This document shows, piece by piece, positions 45,051 to 56,716 of a stretch of 64,000 nt of DNA; the stretch's first letter is position 1, and each line of letters starts with the position of its first letter. The stretch is from NCBI GenBank assembly GCA_026075535.2, contig AP026548.1, forward strand, positions 1,612,001-1,676,000, written 5' to 3'. Source of the stretch: Tricholoma matsutake (Eukaryota; Basidiomycota; Agaricomycetes; Agaricales; Tricholomataceae). The position numbers and the translations under genes were made by a program. The notes beneath the pieces were generated by a model that worked only from the letters and a program-made list of their open reading frames with translations, ran no database searches and was not told the DNA's origin.

Positions 45051-46122
45051 CAGGACTATAACCGGTGTGTATTTAGTTCTTAATTTCTTTTTGCCACAGT
45101 TTGCATCTGAGCTCTTTAAAATATCTTCATTCTTATATGATACTCTTCACTGGAGCTTCATTTTTGTCCTCATTTTTGTCCTAGTTTCTCGGGAGAAATG
45201 TGCAACCCTTATATTAATTTGGATCTTTGGGCAACAGCGCTTAGTAAGTTACATCAGTTCTCTCAGATCTAGTGTCATGTGGCTGTCTTCTGGAGATAAT
45301 CGACATACTAATCATTGCTAGATGATCTGCCAAAGACATGAGATGAACTCATGTCATCACAACATGAGCTGGACAATGCCTCCGGTGTATATAGACCACG
45401 GCAGGAGGTGCTGAAGCCCGTGCATGGGGACTGGAATGGTGTGCGGGGCACCAATAGACAACGATCATCCGCAGGGCGAACGGCAAGATAAAAAAATTAC
45501 GACAACAGGGGTCGACGGTGTCCCCCTTCTTCGCACAAGATACGAGAGAGGTATATTTCTTTTTCTCTTGATTTGTTTCGCCCTGCCTCCCTCCTTCGCG
45601 CCTTGTCCCTGAAAACACGAAAAGATGAGGAGCTGTAATTTATTTTACTATAGTCATGTAATGCCGCCTCCCTCGTGAGAAGTTAACGCGCGGGGTATAT
45701 ATAAATACCCTTTTTGGACGGCTTACGGTCATAGGAATTTGAAATGTATGAAATGTATGATGTTGATCAGCACTGACGTTGCGCTGACGTGCCGCCCATA
45801 CATCGCCAATGATTGACATCGCCAGCATTTTTTTTTTCATTCCTAGATTTGTGGCAAACCATATCTACAGGTCATATACTCTATTCAAGGCATACCCACA
45901 GAACAACTCCAATAGAGCGTCAGTATCTGCAACTCTTTTCATCACTTGTAACTTTTCCCACCGGCTTCTCTCGTCTTCTCTCGTCTTCTTGACATGATCC
46001 GGTGCCGTACGATGTCGAACTGCGTGAGGCACCTTGATACTTCAAAAGATATTTACATGGGTGTTATCTGGTGTTATGTTGTTGGTTTGTGCAGGAGTCG
46101 CACCCTTTCCCGTTTTGTCTAA
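45051..46122. other. intergenic
   Basis: No gene is supported. A TATATATAAA box occurs within GGGTATATATAAATACCC near 45693-45710. Confidence 0.4.
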
Positions 46123-46580
46123 CCATGTCGCTTGGATCGCCAAGGGCAGAGAACGCTGAATTTTTCGCTGGGATATGCCCTCATAACAGGAAGCCTTTGA
46201 AAACTTCGTGTCCTAAATGTACAGTCTTCTCTTCCTCACTAATTTTCATCGTCCTTCTTTCATCTCCACATTTCTTATCTCTGAAGGACAACCTTGCAGC
46301 CCTTTTGGATCCAGCGATAGGTCGCGCATCTGAAACATTGCGATACATAACAGTGCTAGAAGAGCTAGAATCGTTTAATATGGAATTTAAGCTCCCCACA
46401 CCAAACGTCACCGCTCATAACTGCCCGCAACTCTTGCTTCTCTTTCCCTGGGATTGGAGTAGTGAACTCCTTCTGATTGTCGTTTCCGGCTTTTTTCGAC
46501 CGTCTTACATGTCAGGATCAGCTCTACGAATCAGGATCAGCTCAACGGACATGATAGGAGGTGCTGAAATGATTACATAA
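46123..46580 (+). CDS. possible small host gene, unrecognised
   Basis: An ATG at about 46123 opens MSLGSPRAENAEFFAGICPH, followed by a pyrimidine-rich stretch with a GTACAG donor and CTAAT branch-like motif, then a coding-like stretch with NLAALLDPAIGRASETLRYI and LEELESFNMEFKLPTPNV. The reading frame across the putative intron did not resolve cleanly. No family recognised. Confidence 0.25.
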
Positions 46581-47258
46581 AGAAAAGAAGAGTATGGGCT
46601 TTACGTCTTAGTTCACCTCGTCGTATAACAATTGCCGTGAAAAGCTGAGCTTTTCCCCCATCCTATCTGTCCAACCCGATACTATCTCCAGGCGTCTTCC
46701 GTAGTTCCGGTCGACTGTATGATTCCAGGATTGGAGCGCGCCATCCTCATTATACATTCAATGCTTCGAGGAGCCACTTCCAGATCTCGCTGTTATCCTT
46801 TCTGCGGGCCAGCTCTCCCTATTGGGTTCGACCGCATATTCTGACAGTTGGAAATGAACCGTGTACGTCGTACGTCCTCGATGGCCGGTGACTACGGGAA
46901 TTGTCCTCGTGTCTATCGGAGCTTGCATGTGTTCTTAACTTCTTTATATCAAGACCTGGTGAGCGCAGGTGAGCGACGATGATAAATCGATAACGCAAGA
47001 GTGCGATTCTTGTCGATTCGCAACGCAAGTATAGTACTTAGTATGTCACGTTTGGTGGACGGCAGTGCAAATGATTATTATGTCCTTGCAGGGCTATGTC
47101 GGACAATGCAGTGTGTCATTTGATGATGATGGTCGATATATGGGCGTCGTGTGGCTGTGTACGATGTAAGTTATATATCAAGTTATAATTAGACGTGTTG
47201 ACGACCATCTTCGCACCGACCTTGACCCTCGCCTATAGCTATACACTTAACTAGAAAG
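46581..47258. other. intergenic, upstream of PLD
   Basis: No gene or repeat recognised; presumably includes the PLD promoter, but no distinct element stands out. Confidence 0.4.
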
Positions 47259-50200
47259 ATGACCTTCTTCTCTGACATTGCAAAAAGCATTGATAAAGCT
47301 CTTGAAACCAATATAGGCCAGAGCATTCTAACGTCTGACCTGGGTAAGAGCATTGACAGAGCATTATCAACAACAGACGTAGGCCGTTCCATTGACAAAG
47401 GCCTAGGGCACGCTCGTGCCGAAGCCATTGGTGCGTCTTCTTATCCAATGGCTTCGGCTAACACTGACAATATCATAACCAGGAATCTTGAATCCCAATC
47501 GTGTGACCTTTCACCAAGATATATTTCGTTGGTGTTAAGGTCCTCTTTTCATACAGGTCGTCACGACGATCCGGAAGAAAAACGGCAGGATGAGGTCAGG
47601 GCAGAGATTAACTCCGGGCATCGGTTCCAGAGCTTTGCCCAAGAACGCACCCAGAACACTGTGAAGTGGTAAGTGCTGTGATTGCTGCGGACTGTTTGCG
47701 GACATGTAATTGAGGACAACACAGGCATGTCGATGGGCATGATTACATGTGGGCGTTGTCTGAGCTGCTGGATAATGCGAAGGAGGCCATTTTCATACTG
47801 GTGTGTTGCCTCTCAACGTCCCTGTGACATGGCATCCAGGAAATCATACATTCGTCAGGATTGGTGGCTTACTCCGGAGCTTTATCTTCGTCGTCCCCCT
47901 GCGTTCTTCTCAGAATGGAGGCTCGATCGGGTCCTGAAGCGCAAAGCGGAGCAAGGTGTTAAGATTCACGTTATTGTTTACAAGGAAGTACGTTTATCAT
48001 ATGCTTACCTCTCTTCCATGCTTTGACAACCCGATAATCAAACAGGTCACTCAAACCATGTCTATGAGTTCTAAGCACACGAAGGTACTTCTTTTCGGTT
48101 CCATCGCAATTTTCGCTCGTTATCTCACTCTCCTTTTGTCAGGCCGCACTCGAAGCCCTTCACCCGAACATCACCTGCATGCGTCATCCCGACCATATCG
48201 GAGCCAAAGGTTCATCTCTTTCTCTTACTCGCATCTCCTTAACCAAACTCATCACACAACACTTACGTCAGATACCGTCGAATTCTGGTCACACCATGAG
48301 AAGGTTCATTTCCCTCCTTTCTCCACCGCATCTTCACCAACTAACCTCACTTTCCGCAGGTCGTTGTAGTCGACAACCACTTCGCCTGCATCGGTGGGCT
48401 CGACCTCTGTTTCGGGCGGTGGGACACCAACTCCCACCCGCTCGCAGATGTCCACCCTACCAACTTCTCGCGCACCCTCTTCCCCGGCCAGGATTACAAC
48501 AATGCGAGAATTATGGATTTCCAGAACGTGTATAACTATGCAAGCAATGCGTTGTCAATTCTGGATAGTGCAAGGATGCCATGGCATGATGTGAGTTTGC
48601 GTCAGCATCAGGGTTGTATCCGTTGGTCGCTACTTATTGAGTTGTTTTTGTGGTTTAGGTGCATATGACGCTCGTGGGCCCCGTGGTGCTAGATATCGTG
48701 CAACACTTTACTGAGCGCTGGAATGAGATCAAGAAACGCAAAGTATGGCTTGTTATTCGTGACGTACCTTCAGATCTTGCTGATTTTATTTCCGCCGGCA
48801 GTACCGTGACGAACCGTAATCTTTCCTTGGACTAGCAAAATCCAATACTCATCATACTCTTACTTGCAGAAAGTACCCATGGCTCTCTCTCCCACACGAT
48901 GTAGCATATGCTCCCAACGAAGCCGTTGCCCGTACGTCTTCCCTCTCCCTCTCAAACGTTCATCATCGTAACTATCATTCACCTACAGGGCATCCCAATC
49001 TCCAGCACTGGCACTCTATCGGACACCAATACAAGCAGCGCTGGCATCAACAATGGTATGGCGAATCTGAGGATGATGAAGACAGAGAAGGGTACCCACG
49101 TCCGCGGGGAAAAGGGTGTAATGTGCAGGTTGTGAGGAGCGTGTCGGATTGGTCGCATGGGGTGTTGACGGAGAAGAGTATCCAGACCGCTTGTGAGTGC
49201 TGTTTTGCTCTGGGTGGGGCGGGTTGCTGATCAATGGCTGGTGTTGTGGGTTGGTAGATATCCAGTTGATTGAGGAAGCACAACATTTTATCTACATCGG
49301 TATATATTTCGATCATTGGCTTTTTCTGTGAAGCTGATATGTGTTTTTCTTCCCCTAGAGAATCAATTTTTGTACGTCTATCAGTCCCGAATTTCCTCCA
49401 TCGACGGACGTCATACTAGTTTGTAGCATTTCTGCAACCAAGGAAGGTGAACTTGTCAAGAACCAAATTGCAAACGCGCTCACTCAGCGGATTATACGCG
49501 CCGCGAGGGAGAATACGAATTTCAAGGTTCGCTTTTTTTTTTCTTGTCGTAACCCTGTTGCATTTTGTTCTTTCCTTCCTCTCCATTCCACCCCGTACCA
49601 CCCACTACCCTCACTATACTAACACGCGTTCCAGGTCATTGTCTGCATCCCAGAAGTACCAGGGTTCGCAGGCGATATCAAGTCGGATAACTCGCTGAAA
49701 GTTATCATGGCGGCGCAGTATCGCACCATGAACCGTGGCGGAAGTAGTATCTATGAGGAGATCCGTAAGGCGGGGTACGACCCGTGAGTTTTAGTCTCGA
49801 GTTCTTGGTTGGGTGGGCTGACTGATAATGATTGTTTCCAGGACGGATTACATCCGTTTCTATCATCTTCGTTCATATGACAGGATTAACGCGCCTGGTA
49901 CGCTCTTTTCTAATGTCACTCATCTATCACTCTTGTTCCCAACGCTCATGAAATCTGCCAGCCTCGCTCATCGAAAGAATGGAAGAAAATTCTGATGTAT
50001 CGTTCCACGAAGCCCAGGTGGCGCTCGCGCGGAAGTGGATTGGGACAGACTCGAACCGCGAACAGAAGGAAGTGACATTGACGCTCGGCAATGCAACCAC
50101 GGAGGGTATTGTCGTTAGCAAGAAGACGCCAGAGAAGACGGTGACCGTGCCGATTCCGGCGACAGAAGAGGAGGCGGAGAGGATTGTGACGAGGTTTGAG

Positions 50201-51327
50201 CATGGATCGGATAGTATTCGGGGGGACGAGGATGTTTCGGATAGTGTTAGTCATCATGCGTTGATGGATGAAACGCGTTTGCAAGATGAGCTTTGGTTGG
50301 CGAGTAGAGAGGAGGAGTTGAATGCGTATGTGCCTTTAAATTTTTTGTTACTTTTTTCGGGGGGGGGCAACACAGGTACTGATGGATGACGTTGCAGGTA
50401 TGTTTCGGAGTTGTTGTATATCCATTCTAAGGTCATGATCGTGGATGATCAGAGGGTGATTGTGAGTTTCTCGTTACTGGCGGTCGTCCTCTTGGTTAAC
50501 CGTTGTGCTGTGTAGATGGGCTCGGCCAATATCAACGATCGTAGTCAGAAGGTAGCGATATTCATGCTGTGTGCTGATCTGGGCCTGATAATCGTTGTTA
50601 CTGTGATAGGGTGATGGAGACTCCGAGATCTGTCTCGTGGTCGAAGACCAGGACACGATTCCTTCCGAGATGAATGGCCAACCCGTCCATGCTGCCCGTT
50701 TTGCAGCAACACTACGGCGCAGGCTGTGGAGAGGTATCCTCCTCTTCTGTTTCTATTTCTCATTATAACCTATATCACAACTAGAACACCTCGGGCTTAT
50801 TCCTGCCCCACGTCCAACGGACCCCATGATAAGCTCCCTCATGCGACCGGCTCCACACCCGAATGAAGACGCCGACCGCGACCTAGACGAGCTTGTCATG
50901 GACCCCCTCTCAGATGCGACGCTGCGGCTGTGGAACGACACTGCACGCAAGAACAGAGAGGTATTTACGGAAATATTCAGGCCGGTACCCACAAATCTGG
51001 TTAGAAACTGGTCGGCGTATGAAGTATGTATTATCAGTCCCGTTCTCACTCGTAACACTTCTTATTCTTCCGAACAAACAGAATTATGTGCCCAAGGTCA
51101 AGGTGGGCCATGTCGTTCCCGGGATAGGCCTCGATCGCGTGAAGTTGAAGCTGGAGGAGGTTAGAGGTTCGTTGGTGGAGTGTCCTATGGTATGTATTAT
51201 TTTTTTTCCCGTTGAATTGGGTTTAACGTTTTGGATGCTTTTGTAGGATTTCCTTACTGATGAACACGACTTCGTGGATAACGTGGAATGGAGTGGCCTC
51301 AATCCGATCTTACCGATTTACATTTAA
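47259..51327 (+). CDS. phospholipase D
   Basis: The ATG at 47259 (MTFFSDIAKSIDKALETNIG) starts a gene of roughly 20 short exons with introns of about 50-130 bp; stop TAA at 51325-51327. Intron 1 (47431-47556) and intron 2 (from 47669) splice in frame (AIG-RHDD, KW-HVDGHDYMW). The first HKD motif is spread over two exons, SHHEKVVVVDN..CIGGLDLCFGRWD (about 48290-48420); the second is IHSKVMIVDDQRVIMGSANINDRS over three exons (50415-50555). WWLTPELYLRRPP, ENQFFITS and PRPTDPMISS-type segments match eukaryotic PLD. There is no visible N-terminal PX or PH domain, so it is the short fungal form. PLD hydrolyses phosphatidylcholine to phosphatidic acid and choline at membranes. Exon 48802-48815 is only 14 nt. 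The gene appears intact. Confidence 0.92.
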
Positions 51328-52295
51328 GGGCGAATGTTCTTGGAAATGAAGACAATGTGTACAATGCATTTGTTAAATCGTTAGCGTGCTGTTTGTATGA
51401 TAAGTTACTATGTTTGATTCGGACACGCTTTGCGAGTTTTGGGAATGTTTCTTCTTGGTTTCTTCCGGTGACGGTTCATGGGGGACCTGAGAATAGGTAA
51501 ATTATCAATGAATCACATTAGAATCACATTGGGTTCCTTGTGCAGATGCGTCATTCAATTTTCCTTCTGAATTCGTGGCGAAATACGTCTATCGAGCCAT
51601 ACGCTATTCATTGATCGGATCCTCCATTCTGAATATTCACAGTAATATGGTAACTAGGTGTCGTCATAAACTTATCATCCCCAGGCTGCTAACTGTGCGT
51701 TACGCGTTTCATTTTGTTGTTGGTACATTATAATACAAAGGCAGTAATAATACATAGGCAGTAGTTACTCGGCCGCGGTCGATATTCCCAATTCTACCAT
51801 TTCAAAGGATTCCCATGGCTAGGCTGTTCTCCTCGCAAGCTATCATGATTCACCTGGTCCAAGGCTTCAACAGCCCCAGACGTCGTGCCACACCTTTCGC
51901 ACTTGAATCATCTTTAGATGACAATCCCCCTGTGTGGCAGGGTAAGAAGGTCTGCTGGAGGTCCGTTGACCGAGTGGTCACGTTGCAAGAGGTCAGGTAA
52001 GGAGCGGAAGAATAAGAGAAAAGGACAGAGTGAACGAGCCTTTAGCTCGTTTGGTAGGGGATGGAAGGCGGATGGGACACGTAGATACGTTCGTGGTTGA
52101 ACGCGTCGTACGAGAGTTATCGAAAACGTGATCGAAACACGATCAACAAGATCACGTGCGAACGTTGTCGAAAATAAGAAATGAGCATGTTGAAGGAAAA
52201 TCGGCTCAAGAGACTCTAGTGGATGAGTCTTAAAGAACTACTTTACTTAGAATATGACTTGTAATGATAATACTTCAGAGAAATGGGGCAAACTC
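51328..52295. other. intergenic between PLD and the copia element
   Basis: A short frame at 51815-52000 has no recognisable features. 52100-52150 has GATC-rich inverted motifs (GAACACGATC-like). No gene called. Confidence 0.4.
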
Positions 52296-52710
52296 TGTTG
52301 AGATGTACACCGGGAACGGGTATCATCGTATCCGACGATACGGCCTTTGATCCCATCACCGACATCCCATTATGGTGTGTCGGCATCCCGATCATCCCTT
52401 TATGGCATGTCGGCTATTGGTAACAAGTCTTTTGGAATGTTCCCTTTATACCAACTTTATACTCACTCTTTGTTGGTTACCTTTATGACTTCTAGTATAT
52501 ATACCCTACGATATTAGTTAGACACCTCAGTCAATTATACATCGACTGAGGTGAGTAACGTTCCATAGAACCTTACATACTAGATTACTAATAGTGCCAT
52601 AGTCTATTATTATCTAGGTACTATTTGCTTGTATATAGAGTCAATTATACATCAACTGAGTCTATTATACATCAACTGAGTCTATTATTATCTAGGATCA
52701 ATTCTCTACA
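52296..52710 (+). repeat. 5' LTR of the copia element
   Basis: 415 bp, begins TGTTGAGATGTACACC and ends TCTCTACA. A TATATATA box lies near 52496. Near 52640-52690 there are tandem units of about 20 bp reading TCTATTATACATCAACTGAG. The first 136 bp match 63865-64000. Confidence 0.9.
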
Positions 52711-52721
52711 GGTTATGGGCC
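52711..52721 (+). promoter_or_regulatory. primer binding site, half initiator-tRNA type
   Basis: GGTTATGGGCC follows the LTR directly. It is complementary to the anticodon stem-loop of eukaryotic initiator tRNA-Met (GGCCCAUAACC) and not to a tRNA 3' end, as in Drosophila copia. Confidence 0.65.
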
Positions 52722-52898
52722 ACTCCCGTCTCTTTTGAGCGACGGTAGATAATCTCCTAGCCACTCGACGCTTTGCTACGTCATTTTTTTTGATCGAAAA
52801 TTCGATCACTATCCCGTTTCGGATCACGGATTACCCTTTGTGCAATCAAAACCCCTAGACGGCCTCTTTGAATCCCAAATCTTTTCCCTAGACCCAAC

Positions 52899-53684
52899 AT
52901 GACAGAATCTAACCCTCCCTCGGTTACCCTGATCAAACTCTCGGTTCAGTATTCCAGCGAGAAACTTGACAAACTTAAATCAAATTACAAGGAATGGTGC
53001 GAGGAAATTACCATCGCCCTTTCATTGAATGGTCTCTACGACTATGTCGTCGGCACAATCACTGCACCTGCTACCTCTGAAACTCGAGCATTAACCAACT
53101 GGAAGGCCAACTCCCGTCTTGTATATGCATTTCTAGCTTCTAGCATTGTTCCATCCGAACGCCCTTTTATATCTATGGAAAAGGACACGACTGCAAATTG
53201 GGAGACACTTTGCAAACAACACCAGAATGAGGGTCCAGTTCGTCAAGTCCAGCTATTACAACAGGCTCTCACTATTCAATGCACCACCGAGACCCCCCTT
53301 CCTGAGACGGCTGACAAAATTTGTGCTCTCATTGACTGCGCATTTGCGATGGGGGATATTAAACCCAACCTCCTTTGTTGTATTGCTCTCCTAAACTCCC
53401 TTAGCGACAATTTCCCTCATGCACATTCCATCATTTCCAGCGACATTGCTGCATCTACAAAAGAATCCCCCTACACATCAAAGGATATCTGCTTTTTTTT
53501 TGGAAAATGAACAATCCCTCCTTGAGAATGACCACCGTATGGACCCCCGACCATCTGTGGCTCTCACCACACATATTAAATTGACAAAGCCATTCAACAC
53601 ACCTGTTTGCAGGAACCCCAATGCAAGAAAACAGGACATTCAAGTGAATATTGCATTAAAACAGGGGGAGGAATGGCTGGAAAA
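52899..53684 (+). pseudogene. gag: copia gag
   Basis: The ATG at 52899 opens a 203-residue frame (MTESNPPSVTLIKLSVQYSS) with the usual copia gag pattern (NYKEWCEEITIALSLNGLYDY, WETLCKQH). After a frame change near 53500, a zinc-knuckle region reads QCKKTGHSSEYCIKTGGGMAGK and is interrupted right after Lys by the solo LTR. The last conserved Cys, x4, Cys and His are visible; the first Cys is displaced. Confidence 0.85.
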
Positions 53685-53867
53685 TGTAAGAGTGCCTCTT
53701 ACATCAGCATTGCATTATCACATGCATGTCTATTATCACATGTTATTCTGATACTATATAGTCCATACTTCAAGTACTTGTACTGTATTCTAGAATCCCC
53801 CTTCAAATCATATTAAGTTCCTTATAGTTCTCGGTCCCTGAGTGTTGGAAGCTTCGGCTTCCTTCCA
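53685..53867 (+). repeat. 183 bp solo LTR with GAAAA duplication
   Basis: Starts TGTAAGAGTGCCTCTTACA and ends GGCTTCCTTCCA, flanked by GAAAA at 53680-53684 and 53868-53872. Removing it restores the copia frame (GMAGK followed by MIEES). A TACTATATAG box lies near 53752. Short hairpins mark both ends (TGTAAGAG/CTCTTACA and GGAAGC/GCTTCC). Confidence 0.8.
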
Positions 53868-53872
53868 GAAAA

Positions 53873-54730
53873 ATGATTGAAGAGTCCGTGGCAGCATGGA
53901 GAGTGGCTTGAGACAAAGGGAAGAAGGTCAGTAATTCGTCTAACCTTAATCCAAAGGTCTCAATTACTGTAAAAGATGTTAATGGACGAGCCTTCACTGT
54001 TATGGTGGATTCTGACCCTGCAAAACCCCAACCCAACAGTTACCCTCCATTTGCTGGACTTGCTAGTGACCCACTTCCCACAGGTTTGATCAAGGAGGTG
54101 GAATATGAGGGGTGGCTCGTCATCGAGGAGGAGTTAACCACAACTGTTGACTGGACCAACAACACCATAACCCCTGGAGAAGAGGCATTCACTGTCAAAC
54201 CACTTAACCAAACTCAACGCTCCCAAGTTTCGCTCACCAATTCCCCTTTTATTATTGATACAGGCATGACAGTCCACATCTCACCAGACAAGGCTGACTT
54301 CCTTACCCTTTGATCAATCCTGCCCCACCCTGTAAAAGGTGTTGGGGGATCCTCCATTATCGCAATCGGTGTTGGTGACATAAAACTATGCATTGCTCGG
54401 TGCGCATCAATCATATTACATAATGCACTTTACATCCCAAATGCGGCAGTCCGACTTATCTCAGTCGGTTCCCTCACCGATGACTCGAATGCTGTGGCTC
54501 ATTTCGATAATTCCTCATGCTGGATCATGGATAAATCTATGGGAGCACTTATTGCCCATGGAACTCTACTTCCAAATAAAAAACTATATTCACTCAATTT
54601 GTACTCAGCCACTGCTGACCATGCATTCACTGTCCACAAGTCTCCTGATCTGGAAACCTGGCACCGCCATCTTGGCCATGCAAACTATCAATCCCTTTGG
54701 GATATGGCCAAAAAGGGCACACTCACAGGT
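53873..54730 (+). pseudogene. copia protease and integrase N-terminal zinc region
   Basis: Includes KVSITVKDVNGRAF-type sequence, FAGLASDPLPTG, the protease active site PFIIDTGMTVHISP (DTG present; the usual Ala is Met) near 54240-54290, and the pre-integrase segment DLETWHRHLGHANYQSLWDM with both zinc-ligand His residues (54645-54705). The gypsy element splits the zinc finger: the Cys pair (CESCVLGK) lies at about 60970. Confidence 0.88.
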
Positions 54731-55132
54731 TGTTAGGAAACCACCCCATTACCTAATAAACTTTCATTTTTATGTTATTATGTCGAATTACGCTACATGA
54801 CGCCAAATGACGCTACATTTTGATAGCATGAGAATTTTATTTCGCATGCATCAAAATGTACGCGCATGTACGAGTGCATCAGTAACAACAATGTACAATA
54901 TATGTAACATAGTATATAAACCCTAAATATATGCCTAGGGGACCCCAGTTGTGTTCTCTTAGGTATTCCACCTACGCTTTTGGTGTGAAAGGCCTATCTC
55001 AACAAACTCATCTATTAATAACCCCTCGCATCAAAACCATCAATTCCCCCATCACGTGTGCGGATCCCACCCCCTTCTTGTAGAGAGAACCCGCACAGTC
55101 TTAGCTAGCAGATAGTGGGTGTCGCCCTAACA
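54731..55132 (+). repeat. 5' LTR of gypsy copy B
   Basis: 402 bp TG..CA. TATATAAA at 54913-54920; AGTTGTGTTCT at 54947-54957 lies 34 bp downstream, where transcription would be expected to start. Confidence 0.95.
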
Positions 55133-55134
55133 GA

Positions 55135-55145
55135 AGAACACAACT
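55135..55145 (+). promoter_or_regulatory. self-priming binding site
   Basis: AGAACACAACT, two bases after the 5' LTR, is the exact complement of AGTTGTGTTCT at 54947-54957 in the same LTR. This matches the Tf1/sushi design, in which the first 11 nt of the mRNA fold back as primer. Confidence 0.65.
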
Positions 55146-55618
55146 TCCCATATCAGTGTGCCTTCTCTTACTTGCACATACATCATTGTTTCACCGCGCC
55201 ACATCCAATTACTCATCCTTTCGGCATGAGCCGGAAGTACTTGTATATACGTAATCTACCTTTTCTTTTGTAAGCCGATGCCAGGCCTCGCCTTACATTG
55301 CGACTGCCAGTGATTGAGAGGCAGCGCTCGTCATTAGGACAGCTGCAACCAGACAACCGATCGGATCTGGTTTAGTTACGATTTACATCACTCTATTCGG
55401 ACGACTATTTTAATTACAAGCCGAATTCAGTGATATCTCCGAGATCAGGTACTGTTGGAAGGGTTATTGATCCGAAGTGTCAAAATAGGCGCCCGACGAA
55501 CGACAAACCATTGACAAACCTCGACGAACCTTATCACGTGACCCGTAAACGTGTGGAGAGGTCTCGAAGAAAAATTTTGAATTTGTCAAAGAAGTGATTC
55601 ATCACAGATTCTACAATT

Positions 55619-56716
55619 ATGTCCGAACCTTCAACTTCTAATCCCGGTCCTAATCCTGTTCCCATACCAGCACTAGAGGCGAAAATTGATGCGCTCACAG
55701 CGCAAATGTTGCAATTAGTGTCAGTATTGGCAGCATCACAGCCCAGACAAGCAGAAGTACAGCCAGAGACAACAGGAGAAAGAGATGATGAGATGGAGGA
55801 GATGGAGGAGTGGATATCGCAGGAGGATGAGACAGTGGAGAAATCCGGAAATGGAAAAGCGCGCTTATGTAAGTATGCGCCCCTGCAAATCTTTGACGGT
55901 ACCATGGAGAATACAAAATCCTTCATCAGCTCTATAGTATTGTACATCCATGGGAGGAAGCCAGAGTTTTGTACAGCCGAGTCTAGGATTATGTTTGCTC
56001 TCTCATACATTCAGGGGGGGAAAGCACAGTTCTGGAGAAACGAGGCTATTAATCAAATTGCCATGGGAAATAAACCATTTGCAACCTTCAAGGAATTTCT
56101 GGAGAGATTGGAGGCACAGTTTGGAGACCCTAATCCAAAGGCAACAGCCAATGCTAAATTAAAGACCATGCACCAAGGTTCCTTAATGGCAGATGAATTT
56201 ATTTTGCAGTTCAAAGCAGAAGCTTTGCAAATGGATATGGGAGAAGCCGCATTGGTAGAGTTTTTGAAAGCAGGATTAAATCCCTCTTTATTCAAGTCTA
56301 TCTACCGACTACCTTCTATGCCAGAGAAGTTGGACGAGTGGTATAATTGGGCAATGTGCCTTGACTGGCAATATCGGCAGGAACAGGCAGAGTCAAAGTT
56401 GATGTACGGAAGTAGTAAATTTGGAAAGTCATCAGGAGGAAAGTCCGAGAAAGGAAAGGTGCCTCAGGTGCAAGCTCCGAGGGCACAGCCACTGGCCATG
56501 GCAGTGACACCTATAGTTACGGAGTCAGCAGCACCAGCAGAGGCAATGGAGGTTGATCAAGTGGGGAGACGAGCCCCACTTAGATGTTTTAACTGTGGGC
56601 AGTTAGGACACATTTCTAAGAATTGTAAGCAGAAGAGAAAGATCAGGGGAGCTACAATCGAGGAAGTGAAGCCGGAGGAAGGCAAGCAGGAGAATTTTGT
56701 GGAAGAGTCCCAGTGA
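55619..56716 (+). CDS. gag: gag of gypsy copy B (intact frame)
   Basis: 365 codons from the ATG at 55619 (MSEPSTSNPGPNPVPIPALE) to a TGA at 56714-56716. An N-terminal Pro-rich stretch is followed by a coiled segment (LEAKIDALTAQMLQLVSVLA), an acidic stretch, a helical capsid-like core (about residues 95-270; FCTAESRIMFALSYIQGGKA), a Lys/Ala/Pro linker and a zinc knuckle CFNCGQLGHISKNC near residue 325. It assembles particles and binds RNA. Pol continues in the -1 frame across the stop. Confidence 0.92.
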   Translation: MSEPSTSNPGPNPVPIPALEAKIDALTAQMLQLVSVLAASQPRQAEVQPETTGERDDEMEEMEEWISQEDETVEKSGNGKARLCKYAPLQIFDGTMENTKSFISSIVLYIHGRKPEFCTAESRIMFALSYIQGGKAQFWRNEAINQIAMGNKPFATFKEFLERLEAQFGDPNPKATANAKLKTMHQGSLMADEFILQFKAEALQMDMGEAALVEFLKAGLNPSLFKSIYRLPSMPEKLDEWYNWAMCLDWQYRQEQAESKLMYGSSKFGKSSGGKSEKGKVPQVQAPRAQPLAMAVTPIVTESAAPAEAMEVDQVGRRAPLRCFNCGQLGHISKNCKQKRKIRGATIEEVKPEEGKQENFVEESQ

